Assembly: GCF_009760925.1 (NCBI RefSeq)
Contig: NZ_VRLV01000001.1
Span: 806,001-870,000 of the forward strand
Origin: Nonomuraea typhae
GTDB lineage: Bacteria > Actinomycetota > Actinomycetes > Streptosporangiales > Streptosporangiaceae
Direction of reading: 5' to 3'
DNA: 64,000 nucleotides
Shown: positions 25,238 to 33,192 of the stretch, one piece after another
How positions within the stretch are numbered: the first letter of the stretch is position 1
Layout: every line of letters begins with the position of its first letter
Translations under genes and position numbers: made by a program
Notes under the pieces: model-generated
The model's input: the letters and a program-made list of their open reading frames with translations, nothing else
Told to the model about the DNA's origin: nothing
Database searches by the model: none

Positions 25238-26044
25238 GTGACAGCAGCCATCCCCAGCCCGTCCCAAGCCGTCTGGCATCTGGGCCCGATCCCGATCCGC
25301 GCCTACGCCCTGCTGATGGTGCTCGCCGTTCTCGTCGGCATCTGGCTGACCCGGCGCCGGTGGGCCGCCCGCGGCGGCGACCCCGGTGTGGTGGGCGACA
25401 TCGCCACGTGGGCCGTGCCGCTCGGCCTGCTCGGCGCGCGGCTCTACCACGTGGCCACCGACTGGCAGCTGTACTTCGGCCCCGGCCGGGAGCCGTTGCG
25501 CGCCTTCGCGATCTGGGAGGGCGGGATCAGCATCTTCGGCGCCCTCGCCGGCGGCGCGGTGGGCGCGTGGCTGGCCTGCCGCCGGCGCGGCATCGCCCTG
25601 CGCGACTTCGCCGACGCCGTGGCACCCGGGATCGCGATCGGGCAGGCGATCGCCCGCTGGGGCAACTGGTTCAATCAGGAGTTGTACGGCAGGCCGACCA
25701 CGCTGCCATGGGCGCTGGACATCGACCCCGCCCACCGGCAGCCCGGCCTGGAATCCACGGCCACCTACCATCCGACGTTCCTCTACGAGTCGCTGTGGAA
25801 CCTGGGCGTGGCCGGCTTCGTCATCTGGGCGGAGCGGCGCTTCCGGCTCGACCGCGGCCGGACGTTCGCCGTCTACGCCGCGGCCTACGCCACCGGCCGG
25901 GCGTGGATCGAGTGGTTGCGCATCGACCCCAGTCACCTCATCGCGGGCCTGCGTCTCAACGACTGGACGGCATTGCTGATCTTCACGGGCGCGGTCGTCT
26001 ACCTGGTGGCCACCAGGAAGTCGCGGGAGCCTGTCGGCTCCTAG
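25238..26044 (+). CDS. lgt: prolipoprotein diacylglyceryl transferase
   Basis: 268 residues with seven membrane helices. GARLYHVATDW, the glycine-rich GGISIFGALAGG and the signature RWGNWFNQELYGRPTTLPW identify Lgt, which transfers diacylglycerol from phosphatidylglycerol to the lipobox cysteine. GTG start. Its last codons overlap the convergent TetR gene. In many actinomycetes the housekeeping lgt lies near trp genes, so this may be a second copy. Confidence 0.92.
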   Translation: MTAAIPSPSQAVWHLGPIPIRAYALLMVLAVLVGIWLTRRRWAARGGDPGVVGDIATWAVPLGLLGARLYHVATDWQLYFGPGREPLRAFAIWEGGISIFGALAGGAVGAWLACRRRGIALRDFADAVAPGIAIGQAIARWGNWFNQELYGRPTTLPWALDIDPAHRQPGLESTATYHPTFLYESLWNLGVAGFVIWAERRFRLDRGRTFAVYAAAYATGRAWIEWLRIDPSHLIAGLRLNDWTALLIFTGAVVYLVATRKSREPVGS

Positions 26045-26607
26045 GCGGCGGCGAGGATGTGCTCGGCGAGCTCGCGGGCCAGGGCCCCCGGAGCGATGCC
26101 GGGCCGGGTGGCTCCGGCGGCCAGGGTGCCGTCGATGAGCAGCAGGAGCTGGTCGGCGGCGTGCTCGGGGCGGGGGTGCCCGAGGGCGACGAGGTCGCGT
26201 TCGAGGATCTGGTGCACGGTGCGGCGGTAGGCGCGGGTGATCTCGTGCGCGGGGTGGCCGGGTTCGACCAGGGTCAGGTCGGCGGCCAGGTAGCGGCAGC
26301 CGCAGAAGCCCGGTCCGGCGACGACCTCGTCCAGCCGGTCGAAGATGGCCAGCAGGCGGGTGCGGGGGTGTTCGCCCGCGGCGTTCATCACGCGCCGGTA
26401 GTCGGCCTCGTCCTCGGCGGTGGTACGGCGCAGCACAGCGGCGATCAGGCCGTCCTTGCCGCCGAAGTGCTCATACAGCGACCGGCGGGCGACGTTGGCC
26501 TCCTTGAGCAGGGCGTCGACGCCGACGTTCATGCCGTGGGTGTAGGTGAGCTTCTGGGCCGCGTCCAGCAGACGCTCCCGAGGTCCGGGCTTGGCAGGGG
26601 CGCTCAT
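26041..26607 (-). CDS. TetR-family repressor
   Basis: 188 residues. N-terminal HTH (RERLLDAAQKLTYTHGMNVGVDALLKEANVARRSLYEHFGGKDGL) and a ligand-binding C-terminal domain with CGCRY near residue 103. Divergent from the SnoaL/oxidoreductase pair; two TAGAcc-N4-ggTCTA sites lie between them, so it most likely represses that operon and itself. The cysteines could allow redox or electrophile sensing, which would fit a quinone-oxidoreductase target. Confidence 0.88.
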   Translation of the reverse strand: MSAPAKPGPRERLLDAAQKLTYTHGMNVGVDALLKEANVARRSLYEHFGGKDGLIAAVLRRTTAEDEADYRRVMNAAGEHPRTRLLAIFDRLDEVVAGPGFCGCRYLAADLTLVEPGHPAHEITRAYRRTVHQILERDLVALGHPRPEHAADQLLLLIDGTLAAGATRPGIAPGALARELAEHILAAA

Positions 26608-26628
26608 GGTGGTCCAGTTTTCCAGCGG

Positions 26629-26658
26629 TTGACAGGTAGAACAACCAGTCTATATAAA
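26629..26658 (+). promoter_or_regulatory. sigma-70-type promoter of the SnoaL/oxidoreductase operon
   Basis: TTGACA at 26629-26634 and TATAAA at 26653-26658 (18-base spacer), close to consensus. The first TetR half-palindrome occupies the spacer. Confidence 0.6.
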
Positions 26659-26684
26659 TTCCTCTCAGTAGACCGAATGGTCTA
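26637..26684. promoter_or_regulatory. paired TetR operators
   Basis: Site 1 at 26637-26652 is TAGAAC-N4-AGTCTA. Site 2 at 26669-26684 is the perfect palindrome TAGACCGAATGGTCTA. Their centres are 32 bp apart (three helical turns), one in the promoter spacer and one just past the predicted transcript start. Confidence 0.75.
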
Positions 26685-26702
26685 TCTATCGAGGGAGTGA
26701 AC

Positions 26703-27092
26703 GTGTCTTTCCGCACCACCACCGAGGTCATCGACCGCTTCAACCGCGCCTTCACCGACCGCGACCCCGACCTGCTCAACGACCTCGTCGGCGAGGACTG
26801 CGTGATGGAGTCCGTTCAGCCCGCCCCCACCGGGGAGCGCGTCGAAGGGCGTGAAGCCTGCGTCGCCTGGTGGCGTGCGCTCGTCGAGGACCGCACCACC
26901 CAGTTCGAGCCCCAGGAAGTCGTGATCGCCGCCGACCGGGCGACGATCCGCTGGCACTACCGCTACGGCACCGGCCCCGCCGACTGGGTCAGCGGCGTCA
27001 ACCTCATGCGGGTCCGCGACGGCGTGATCGTCGAAGCCCTCGGCTACAGCAAGACCGCCGGCGAAGTCCCCCTGGCGACCGACCATGCGTAG
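26703..27092 (+). CDS. SnoaL/NTF2-like protein
   Basis: 129 residues with the cone-like NTF2 fold (EVIDRFNRAFTDRDPDLLNDLVGEDCVMES, then VSGVNLMRVRDGVIVEALGY). Family members are isomerases, cyclases or ligand-binding proteins; the substrate is unknown. The GTG at 26703 is chosen over 26697 because GAGGGA then has normal spacing. It overlaps the oxidoreductase gene by 8 bp. Confidence 0.85.
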   Translation: MSFRTTTEVIDRFNRAFTDRDPDLLNDLVGEDCVMESVQPAPTGERVEGREACVAWWRALVEDRTTQFEPQEVVIAADRATIRWHYRYGTGPADWVSGVNLMRVRDGVIVEALGYSKTAGEVPLATDHA

Positions 27093-28089
27093 TTACCACC
27101 TCGACAGCGGCGCCGGCATCGACGGCCTGGCGATCCGGCGGCACGACGACCCCGTCCCCGGCCCCGGGCAGGTCCTGGTCGCGGTGCACGCCACCTCGCT
27201 CAGCTACCGCGAGCTCATGGTGGCGCGCGGCGACTACGTCCTCCCGGTCAAACCGGACGTGGTGCCGGTCTCGGACGGCGCCGGCGAGGTCGTCGCCGCC
27301 GGCCCCGGCGTCACCGGCACGCGTGTAGGCGACCGGGTGACGGCCACCCTCTTCCCGACCTGGCAGGACGGCCCGTTCGGCCTCCAGCACCTGGCCCAGC
27401 GGGGCGGATCCCTGGACGGCATGCTCACCGAGCTGGCCGTGCTCGACGAGGACTCCCTCGTCCCGATCCCCGATCACCTGTCCTACGCGGAGGCCGCGAC
27501 GTTGCCCTGCGCCGCGGTCACCGCCTGGAACGCCCTCACCGGCGACGGTGAAGGACTGCGGGCGGGCCAGACCGTGCTCGTCCAGGGATCGGGCGGGGTG
27601 TCGCTGTTCGCGCTGCAGTTCGCCAAGGCGCTCGGCGCCCGGGTCATCGCCACGACCAGCAGCCCGGCCAAGGCGGCGCGCCTGACCGAGCTCGGCGCCG
27701 ACGCGGTCATCGACTACCGGGCCACCCCCGACTGGGCGGCCGAGGTCCGGCGCCTGACCGAGGGCCGCGGGGCCGACCGCGTCATCGACGTGGCCGGCCT
27801 GCTCGAGCAGTCGCTGAAGGCGGTGGCGGTGGCGGGCCACGTCGCCTGCGTGGGCTTCGTCTCCGACACCGCGCCACCGCTCGACCCCCGGACGCTGTTC
27901 GCCTCCGGCGCCACGGTACGCGCCGTCGCCGTCGGCAGCCGCGCCCAGTTCCTGGCGATGAACCGCACCATCGAAGCCCACCGGCTCCGCCCGGTCATCG
28001 ACCGGGTCTTCCCCTTCGACCAGGCCCAGGACGCCTACCGCTACTACGCCTCGGGCGGGGCGCTGGGCAAGGTCGTCATCTCCGGCTGA
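27085..28089 (+). CDS. NAD(P)-dependent medium-chain (MDR) oxidoreductase
   Basis: 334 residues. GroES-like N-terminal domain (YRELMVARGDYVLPVKPDVVPVSDGAGEVVA) and a Rossmann domain with VLVQGSGGVSLFALQFAKALGARVIATT. The catalytic-zinc Cys/His of alcohol dehydrogenases is absent (SYRE replaces the usual Cys site), so it belongs to the zinc-free quinone-oxidoreductase-like group. Probably reduces an enone or quinone under TetR control. Confidence 0.88.
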   Translation: MRSYHLDSGAGIDGLAIRRHDDPVPGPGQVLVAVHATSLSYRELMVARGDYVLPVKPDVVPVSDGAGEVVAAGPGVTGTRVGDRVTATLFPTWQDGPFGLQHLAQRGGSLDGMLTELAVLDEDSLVPIPDHLSYAEAATLPCAAVTAWNALTGDGEGLRAGQTVLVQGSGGVSLFALQFAKALGARVIATTSSPAKAARLTELGADAVIDYRATPDWAAEVRRLTEGRGADRVIDVAGLLEQSLKAVAVAGHVACVGFVSDTAPPLDPRTLFASGATVRAVAVGSRAQFLAMNRTIEAHRLRPVIDRVFPFDQAQDAYRYYASGGALGKVVISG

Positions 28090-28353
28090 CGAGAGGGAAG
28101 GGCTGCGGCTCGGAAGGCGTCCACACGACCACGGCGGTACCCACGCCGGCGGCCTTGTAGCGCTCGGCCACCTGCTGGGCAGGCAGGGTGCTCAGAAGAT
28201 CATGTGAGGGTTTTGCAGGAGCGGGTCACCCCACGAGGAGGCGGGAGGTGGGCGCAGCCGCGGCCGGCACGGGGAAGCACACCGGTGGTGCCTGCTCCCA
28301 TGCACCACCCTGCCCGCCTGGGCCTCACCCTGCTTGCCGAGGAAGTGCCCCCA
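28090..28353. other. gap with a short coding-like fragment on the minus strand
   Basis: On the minus strand about 28200-28090 reads LPAQQVAERYKAAGVGTAVVVWTP without a start, like the tail of a lost gene. No intact gene is seen. Confidence 0.25.
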
Positions 28354-28559
28354 ATGACCTGGCGTCCGGGGGCCTTCAGGCTGTCCGCGGTCCGCGGCGA
28401 CATGATCCTCGAGGTGCCCGGCATCGCGCCGGACCCTCGGCGCGCTCCGTGCATGCCCCCGGCCCGCGGGACTTCGGGGACTTCCTCGACGTGGACGCCG
28501 AACTCATCACCGTCGGCGTGGGACGGCCGGCGGTCTTCTGCCGCGGGCCGGTTCCCTGA
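28354..28559 (+). pseudogene. probable small gene broken by a frameshift
   Basis: ATG 28354 follows GAGGAAG at good spacing and reads MTWRPGAFRLSAVRGDMILE to about 28440. From there a different frame reads a coding-like tail (DFGDFLDVDAELITVGVG, then PAVFCRGPVP and stop at 28559). Joining the two needs one shift near 28440, giving a ~68-residue protein. No family recognised; a sequencing error would look the same. Confidence 0.35.
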
Positions 28560-29045
28560 TCACGGTGCGGTCTGGGCGTCGTCGTCCTCCTCCACCCGGA
28601 CATAGCCCACGGACTGAACGGCCAGGCCGACGATCGTGCCGACCAGGATCGCGATCCCGGCGATCGGCATGATGTGCCAGAAACCGGCGACCACCCCGAT
28701 GTACCCGAGCCCGAGCGAGACTTGTTTCGCGATCTGCACGAAAACGGACCTCGACTCGCGCCGGCGGAGGGTTTCCTGGCGGTTCAGCACGATCAGGGCA
28801 GACAAGAGCGGGATGGCCAGGGAGAAGGCGATCACGCAGATCTGGGCGGACAGATCCAGGGAGGCGGCTCCGGAGGTCAGGAACGGCTGCACCAGGACGA
28901 TGCCGATGGCGATCAGCCCGCCGTACATCAGGTTGTTCTGCCGGAGGGACTCCTCCTGCAGCCCCGCCGCGCGCTTGCGCCACCATTCCACCTGCGCGGC
29001 GGCTTTGCGTTTCCACGCGGCCTCGTTCGTGATGTTCTCGTCCAT
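28560..29045 (-). CDS. four-helix membrane protein, unknown
   Basis: 161 residues. A charged helical N-terminus (NEAAWKRKAAAQVEWWRKRAAGL) then four membrane helices in two pairs (residues ~40-95 and ~112-150) and an acidic tail (VEEDDDAQTAP). No known family. The ATG at 29045 is used; a GTG nine bases upstream is possible. It follows the HATPase gene on the same strand with a 48-bp gap. Confidence 0.65.
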   Translation of the reverse strand: MDENITNEAAWKRKAAAQVEWWRKRAAGLQEESLRQNNLMYGGLIAIGIVLVQPFLTSGAASLDLSAQICVIAFSLAIPLLSALIVLNRQETLRRRESRSVFVQIAKQVSLGLGYIGVVAGFWHIMPIAGIAILVGTIVGLAVQSVGYVRVEEDDDAQTAP

Positions 29046-29093
29046 GGCGACCATTGTGCAGATGGCGCACGTCTTCCTTGAACGCGCTCCGGC

Positions 29094-29486
29094 TCAGGAC
29101 CGCACCGGCAGTTCGAACCAGGTGGCCTTGCCCGCCGGCGTGCACGTGCTTCCCCAGCAGCATGACAGCTGGGCGACCAGGTAGAGCCCGCGCTCGCCGG
29201 TCCGGCCCGGGTCGTCTTCCTCGATCGCGCAGCGGAGCAGCCCCTCCTCGTAGAAGAGCGTGAGCCGGACGGTTCCGCCGGTGTGTTCCAGTACGTCGGC
29301 GACGAGTTCGCCGACGAGCAGTTCGAAGACCCGGCCGTGGGCGCCCAGCTTCCAGGCGTGCAGGCAGTCGTGGGCCAGGTGGAGCGCTCTGCCGGCGGAG
29401 GTCGGGCCGCGGGTGAGCCGCCAGGAGCCGGTCCGGGCCGCGGGCGGTCTGGTACGGCTGAGCCAGCGGAGGTGCCGCGGGTTCAT
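29094..29486 (-). CDS. HATPase-like regulator with altered N box
   Basis: 130 residues, related to SpoIIAB/RsbW-type ATP-binding proteins of streptomycete signalling (FELLVGELVADVLEHTGG, GERGLYLVAQLSCCWG, ATWFELPV). The N-box asparagine that coordinates magnesium is Asp here (ELVADV instead of ELVTNA), so ATP binding or kinase activity may be reduced. ATGA overlap with the DUF5999 gene. Confidence 0.7.
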   Translation of the reverse strand: MNPRHLRWLSRTRPPAARTGSWRLTRGPTSAGRALHLAHDCLHAWKLGAHGRVFELLVGELVADVLEHTGGTVRLTLFYEEGLLRCAIEEDDPGRTGERGLYLVAQLSCCWGSTCTPAGKATWFELPVRS

Positions 29487-29677
29487 GCTGCCTGGTGGGA
29501 AGGGGCGCGGCGGGCGGGGACGCTGCGTCCGTCGGGGAGCAGCTCGCCGGTGTCGTCGAAGATCACGACGCCGTTGCAGAGCAGCCACCACCCCTGTTCC
29601 GGGTGGAAGGCGACGACCAGCGCCGCTTCGCGATCTCGCGCGTCGGCGGAGGGACACTGCGGCCGGTGCTGACACAT
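29483..29677 (-). CDS. DUF5999 family small protein
   Basis: 64 residues. It begins MCQHRPQCPSADARD and contains HPEQGWWLLCNGVVIFDDTG, the conserved core of DUF5999, a family confined to actinomycetes. The clustered Cys/His residues suggest metal or redox binding, but no function is known. Coupled by ATGA to an HATPase-like gene, a common pairing. Confidence 0.85.
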   Translation of the reverse strand: MCQHRPQCPSADARDREAALVVAFHPEQGWWLLCNGVVIFDDTGELLPDGRSVPARRAPSHQAA

Positions 29678-30098
29678 GATCCCTACCTCCTGCAGTAGGA
29701 CGTGCCACGGAGTCCGTGCTTGGTTTTGCGTTGGATCCTGATGATTCGCTCATGCACGGCTCGCATGTATCCACCACAATCAAACGTCTTTCATCACATG
29801 AAAGTTCGATTGTGTTCGGGTGTCAAGAGCTTTCATGCCTAAAGTCCGATTTGTTCGGTTTGGGGAGCTGTCGGGCCGGCGGAGCGCGTACAGAGGGTGC
29901 GGATTAAGAAAATCAAGATCTACATTGAAAAATCTAAGATCTATCGGGTATATCTTGAGATATGACGGATCGGGCGATGGGCTAGCAGGCGCTCGCGAAC
30001 CTGCGGAGGTCGATCCGGCGCCGACGGCGCGTGATCCCGTAGCTGGTCTTTTCCGGATTTCCCCGATCCCTGAGATTCGCCCAAGAAAGGGTCATCAC
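29678..30098. promoter_or_regulatory. AT-rich leader region with hairpin and direct repeats
   Basis: No gene. It is clearly less GC-rich than its surroundings. It holds a long inverted repeat (29775-29814), two AGATCTA copies 21 bp apart (29916 and 29937) inside longer AAAATC..AAGATCTA repeats, and the palindrome ATATCTTGAGATAT (29950-29963). These look like several regulator sites for the serine hydrolase gene downstream. Confidence 0.5.
29775..29814. repeat. inverted repeat with ~17-bp arms
   Basis: CACAATC at 29775 pairs with GATTGTG at 29808, and the inner CTTTCAT pairs with ATGAAAG, with a small bulge. No U-run follows, so it is more likely an operator or attenuator than an intrinsic terminator. 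Confidence 0.6.
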
Positions 30099-31373
30099 AT
30101 GACAGACGCGACAAATGGGACAGTAGGGCCCGGGCGTGGCACCTCCTTCGAGAGTGATGGCGGAGACCACGTCGAGCACGGCTGGGGCAAGGTCGCCGAC
30201 GTGTTCCGCGCGAACTTCGAGGCATCCGGCGAGGTCGGCGCGGCGTGCAGTGTCTACGTGGGCGGCCGTCCCGTCGTCAACCTGTGGGACGGCCTCGCCG
30301 ACCGTGAGGCGAATCGGCCCTGGCGCAAGAACACCGTCGTCCAGGTCGCCTCGACGACGAAGGGCGCGACCGCGATCTGCGCCCACATGCTGGCAGAACG
30401 CGGTGAGCTGGATCTGGATGCGCCGGTGGCCCGGTACTGGCCGGAGTTCGCCGCCAACGGCAAGGAGCACATCAAGGTGCGCTGGCTGCTGTCACACCAG
30501 GCCGGCCTGCCGCTCGTCGACGGGCCGCTGACGTTCGAGCAGGCGTGCGCGTGGCACCCGGTCATCCGTGCGCTCGAGGCGCAGCCGCCGCTGTGGCGGC
30601 CGGGGACGGAGCACCTGTATCACGGCATGACCTACGGGTTCCTGGTCGGAGAGGTCGTGCGCCGGATCACCGGCAAGTCGCTCGGCACGTTCTTCGCCGA
30701 GGAGGTGGCCGCCCCGCTCGGGCTGAGCGCCTGGATCGGGCTGCCGGAGGAACACGAGAAGCGGGTGTCCAAGCTCCACTTCGCCGCCCCGTTCAGCCTG
30801 GAGGAGCTCATCGCCGGGATGATCAAGGTGACCGGGCTCGACGCGGACACGGTCACCCAATGGATCGCCACCATCTGGGCCCCGGGTTCGGTCCAGATGC
30901 GCGCCAACGAGCTTGGCGGAGCCTTGGACAACACGAGCGACTATTCCCTTTCGCGTGCCTGGCGGGCGGCCGAGTTCCCGGCCGCGAACATGATCGCGGA
31001 CGCGCGATCGCTGGCGCGGATGTATGCCGCCACGGTCAGCGACGTCGACGGCGTGCGGCTGCTGAATCCGGCGACGGTGGAGAGGGCGACGGCCGTCCAG
31101 ACCGACAAGACGCAGATGCACGGGCTGCCGCCGGGGCTGAACATCCCGGCCGACCGATCCTTCTATATGGCGCTCGGGTTCTGGCGAGCCTGCCCCATGG
31201 GCCCGATGACCGGGCCGGGGTCGTTCGGTCACGCGGGCTCCGGCGGATCGGTCGGCTTCGCCGATCCCGATGCCGAGGTCGGCTTCGGCTACGTCCCGAA
31301 CCTGTGGAACTTCCGGGCCGACGACCCGCGGGCGGCGGAGCTGATCAAGGCCGTCCGGTCCTGCCTCGGCTGA
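30099..31373 (+). CDS. serine hydrolase, beta-lactamase/EstB family
   Basis: 424 residues. The nucleophile motif SxxK is STTKG near residue 85; a YHGMTYG motif provides the Tyr general base (YxN/YxxM position), and the GHAGSGGS segment is the KTG-like third motif. No signal peptide, so it is cytoplasmic, like EstB/lovastatin-esterase relatives. Substrate unknown. The long upstream extension is rejected because ATG 30099 has AAGAAAGGG. Confidence 0.85.
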   Translation: MTDATNGTVGPGRGTSFESDGGDHVEHGWGKVADVFRANFEASGEVGAACSVYVGGRPVVNLWDGLADREANRPWRKNTVVQVASTTKGATAICAHMLAERGELDLDAPVARYWPEFAANGKEHIKVRWLLSHQAGLPLVDGPLTFEQACAWHPVIRALEAQPPLWRPGTEHLYHGMTYGFLVGEVVRRITGKSLGTFFAEEVAAPLGLSAWIGLPEEHEKRVSKLHFAAPFSLEELIAGMIKVTGLDADTVTQWIATIWAPGSVQMRANELGGALDNTSDYSLSRAWRAAEFPAANMIADARSLARMYAATVSDVDGVRLLNPATVERATAVQTDKTQMHGLPPGLNIPADRSFYMALGFWRACPMGPMTGPGSFGHAGSGGSVGFADPDAEVGFGYVPNLWNFRADDPRAAELIKAVRSCLG

Positions 31374-31445
31374 CGGCTTTTCCCGCCCCCTGATCCGGTT
31401 CTGCGCCAAGGCCGTGCCGGCTCTCTGCTATTCGGTGTTGCTATG

Positions 31446-31477
31446 TACTGGTAGTCAGTGTTACTTTCTACTGGTAG
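31446..31477. promoter_or_regulatory. direct repeats TACTGGTAG upstream of the exporter operon
   Basis: TACTGGTAG occurs at 31446 and 31469 (23-bp period). The first copy lies in the dyad GTACTG-N5-CAGTGTTAC. A weak promoter (TTGCTA 31438, TACTTT 31462) overlaps both, so a repressor such as PadR or TetR is suggested. None is adjacent. Confidence 0.5.
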
Positions 31478-31546
31478 CTGGTAATACCGAGTAGCCGGAG
31501 AGCGGGCACGGCTGACCAGCGTCGATCGCGCCGTGGGCGACACGCC

Positions 31547-32392
31547 ATGAACGAAGAGAGAACGGATATCCGGATGACAGTCCATCAAGTGCAAGGGCCC
31601 GCGATCCGCGTACAGGGCCTCCAGAAGGCGTACAAGACGCTGCAGGTGCTGCGTGGCGTGGATTTCGAGGTCGCGCGGGGCAGCGTCTTCGCGCTGCTCG
31701 GCTCGAACGGGGCGGGCAAGACCACGGCGGTGAGAATCCTGTCCACGCTGCTCAAGGCAGACGGGGGCACGGCCCGGGTCAACGGCTTCGACGTCGCCCA
31801 GCGGGCCGCGGACGTGCGCGAGTCGATCAGCCTGACCGGGCAGTTCGCCGCCATTGACGAGATCCTCACCGGCCGCGAGAACCTGATGCTGGTCGCCAAG
31901 CTGCGCCACCTCAAGAATCCCGGCACGATCGCCGACGACCTGCTCAGGCGTTTCTCTCTGACCGAGGCGGGCGCGCGCAAGGCGTCGACGTACTCGGGAG
32001 GCATGCGCCGACGCCTCGACATCGCGATGAGCCTGGTCGGCAACCCGCCGGTCGTCTTCCTCGACGAGCCGACGACGGGACTGGACCCGCAGGCGCGCCT
32101 GGAAGTGTGGCAGACCGTCAGGGAACTGGCCGGCCGGGGCACGACGGTGCTGCTCACCACGCAGTACCTCGACGAGGCCGAGCAACTCGCCGACCGGATC
32201 GCGATCCTCCACCAGGGCCGGATCATCGTCAACGGCACCCTGGCCGAGCTCAAGCAGCTCCTGCCGCCGGCCAGGGTCGAATACGTCGAGAAGCAGCCGA
32301 CCCTGGAGGACGTCTTCCTCGCCCTCGTCGGCCCCGACAGCGACGCGGGCAAGCACCGCGTCTCGCTCCAGACAATCAAGGAAGCACGATGA
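31547..32392 (+). CDS. DrrA-like ABC transporter ATPase
   Basis: 281 residues. Walker A GSNGAGKTT, signature YSGGMRRRLD, Walker B VVFLDEPTTGLDP and a C-terminal extension (VEYVEKQPTLEDVFLALVG) typical of the daunorubicin-resistance DrrA group. Powers export of a drug-like molecule with the overlapping permease. Start at 31547 or 31574 (ATG) is undecided. Confidence 0.9.
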   Translation: MNEERTDIRMTVHQVQGPAIRVQGLQKAYKTLQVLRGVDFEVARGSVFALLGSNGAGKTTAVRILSTLLKADGGTARVNGFDVAQRAADVRESISLTGQFAAIDEILTGRENLMLVAKLRHLKNPGTIADDLLRRFSLTEAGARKASTYSGGMRRRLDIAMSLVGNPPVVFLDEPTTGLDPQARLEVWQTVRELAGRGTTVLLTTQYLDEAEQLADRIAILHQGRIIVNGTLAELKQLLPPARVEYVEKQPTLEDVFLALVGPDSDAGKHRVSLQTIKEAR

Positions 32393-33153
32393 GCAAGCAC
32401 TTCTTCGGCGACACCGGCGTCCTGCTGGGACGATCCCTGCGCCACATCTCGCGCAGCCCGGACACCATCATCACGACCGCGATCATGCCGGTCGCCATGA
32501 TGCTGATGTTCGTCTACGTCTTCGGCGGCGCCATCAAGACAGGGTCGGACTCGTCGTACGTGAACTACATGCTGCCCGGCATCCTGCTCATCACGGTCGC
32601 CTCCGGCGTCGCCTACACCGCCTTCCGGCTGTTCTCGGATCTGAAGAGCGGCATCTTCGAGCGCTTCCAGTCGATGCCGACCGCGCGCTCGGCGGTGTTG
32701 TGGGCGCACGTGCTGACCTCGCTGATCGCCAACGTGATCTCGCTCGTGGTCGTCCAGCTCGTCGCCCTGCTGATGGGCTTCCGCTCGAGCGCGGGCCTGC
32801 TGGCCTGGCTCTCGGTGGCCGGCATCCTGCTCCTGTTCACCCTGGCGCTGACGTGGCTGGCCATCATCCCCGGCCTGACGGCCAAGACGTCCGATGGCGC
32901 GAGCGCGTTCTCCTTCCCGCTCATCTTCCTGCCCTTCCTCAGCTCGGCCTTCGTGCCCACGGACACCATGCCCGGCCCGGTGCGCTTCTTCGCCGAGCAC
33001 CAGCCGGTGACCTCCATCGTCAACGCCATCCGCAACCTGTTCACCCAGCAGCCGGTCGGCACCGACATCTGGATCGCCCTCGGCTGGTGCGCGGGCATCC
33101 TCCTCGTGGCCTACGTCTTCGCCATGAACACCTACCGCCGCAAGATCTCCTGA
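32389..33153 (+). CDS. DrrB-like ABC-2 permease
   Basis: 254 residues, six membrane helices, with the ABC-2 family pattern (LLGRSLRHISRSPDTIITTAIMP, then FSFPLIFLPFLSSAFVPTDTMPGPVRFFAEHQPVT). ATGA overlap with the ATPase gene. Exporter half of the DrrAB pair. Confidence 0.92.
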   Translation: MSKHFFGDTGVLLGRSLRHISRSPDTIITTAIMPVAMMLMFVYVFGGAIKTGSDSSYVNYMLPGILLITVASGVAYTAFRLFSDLKSGIFERFQSMPTARSAVLWAHVLTSLIANVISLVVVQLVALLMGFRSSAGLLAWLSVAGILLLFTLALTWLAIIPGLTAKTSDGASAFSFPLIFLPFLSSAFVPTDTMPGPVRFFAEHQPVTSIVNAIRNLFTQQPVGTDIWIALGWCAGILLVAYVFAMNTYRRKIS

Positions 33154-33192
33154 GCACCGCCTGCGCACACCCGACTCCCCGAAGGAATGATC

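Noticed and set aside
29775..29814. Inverted repeat read as an intrinsic terminator
   Set aside because: No T-run follows either arm, and the nearest genes do not end here.
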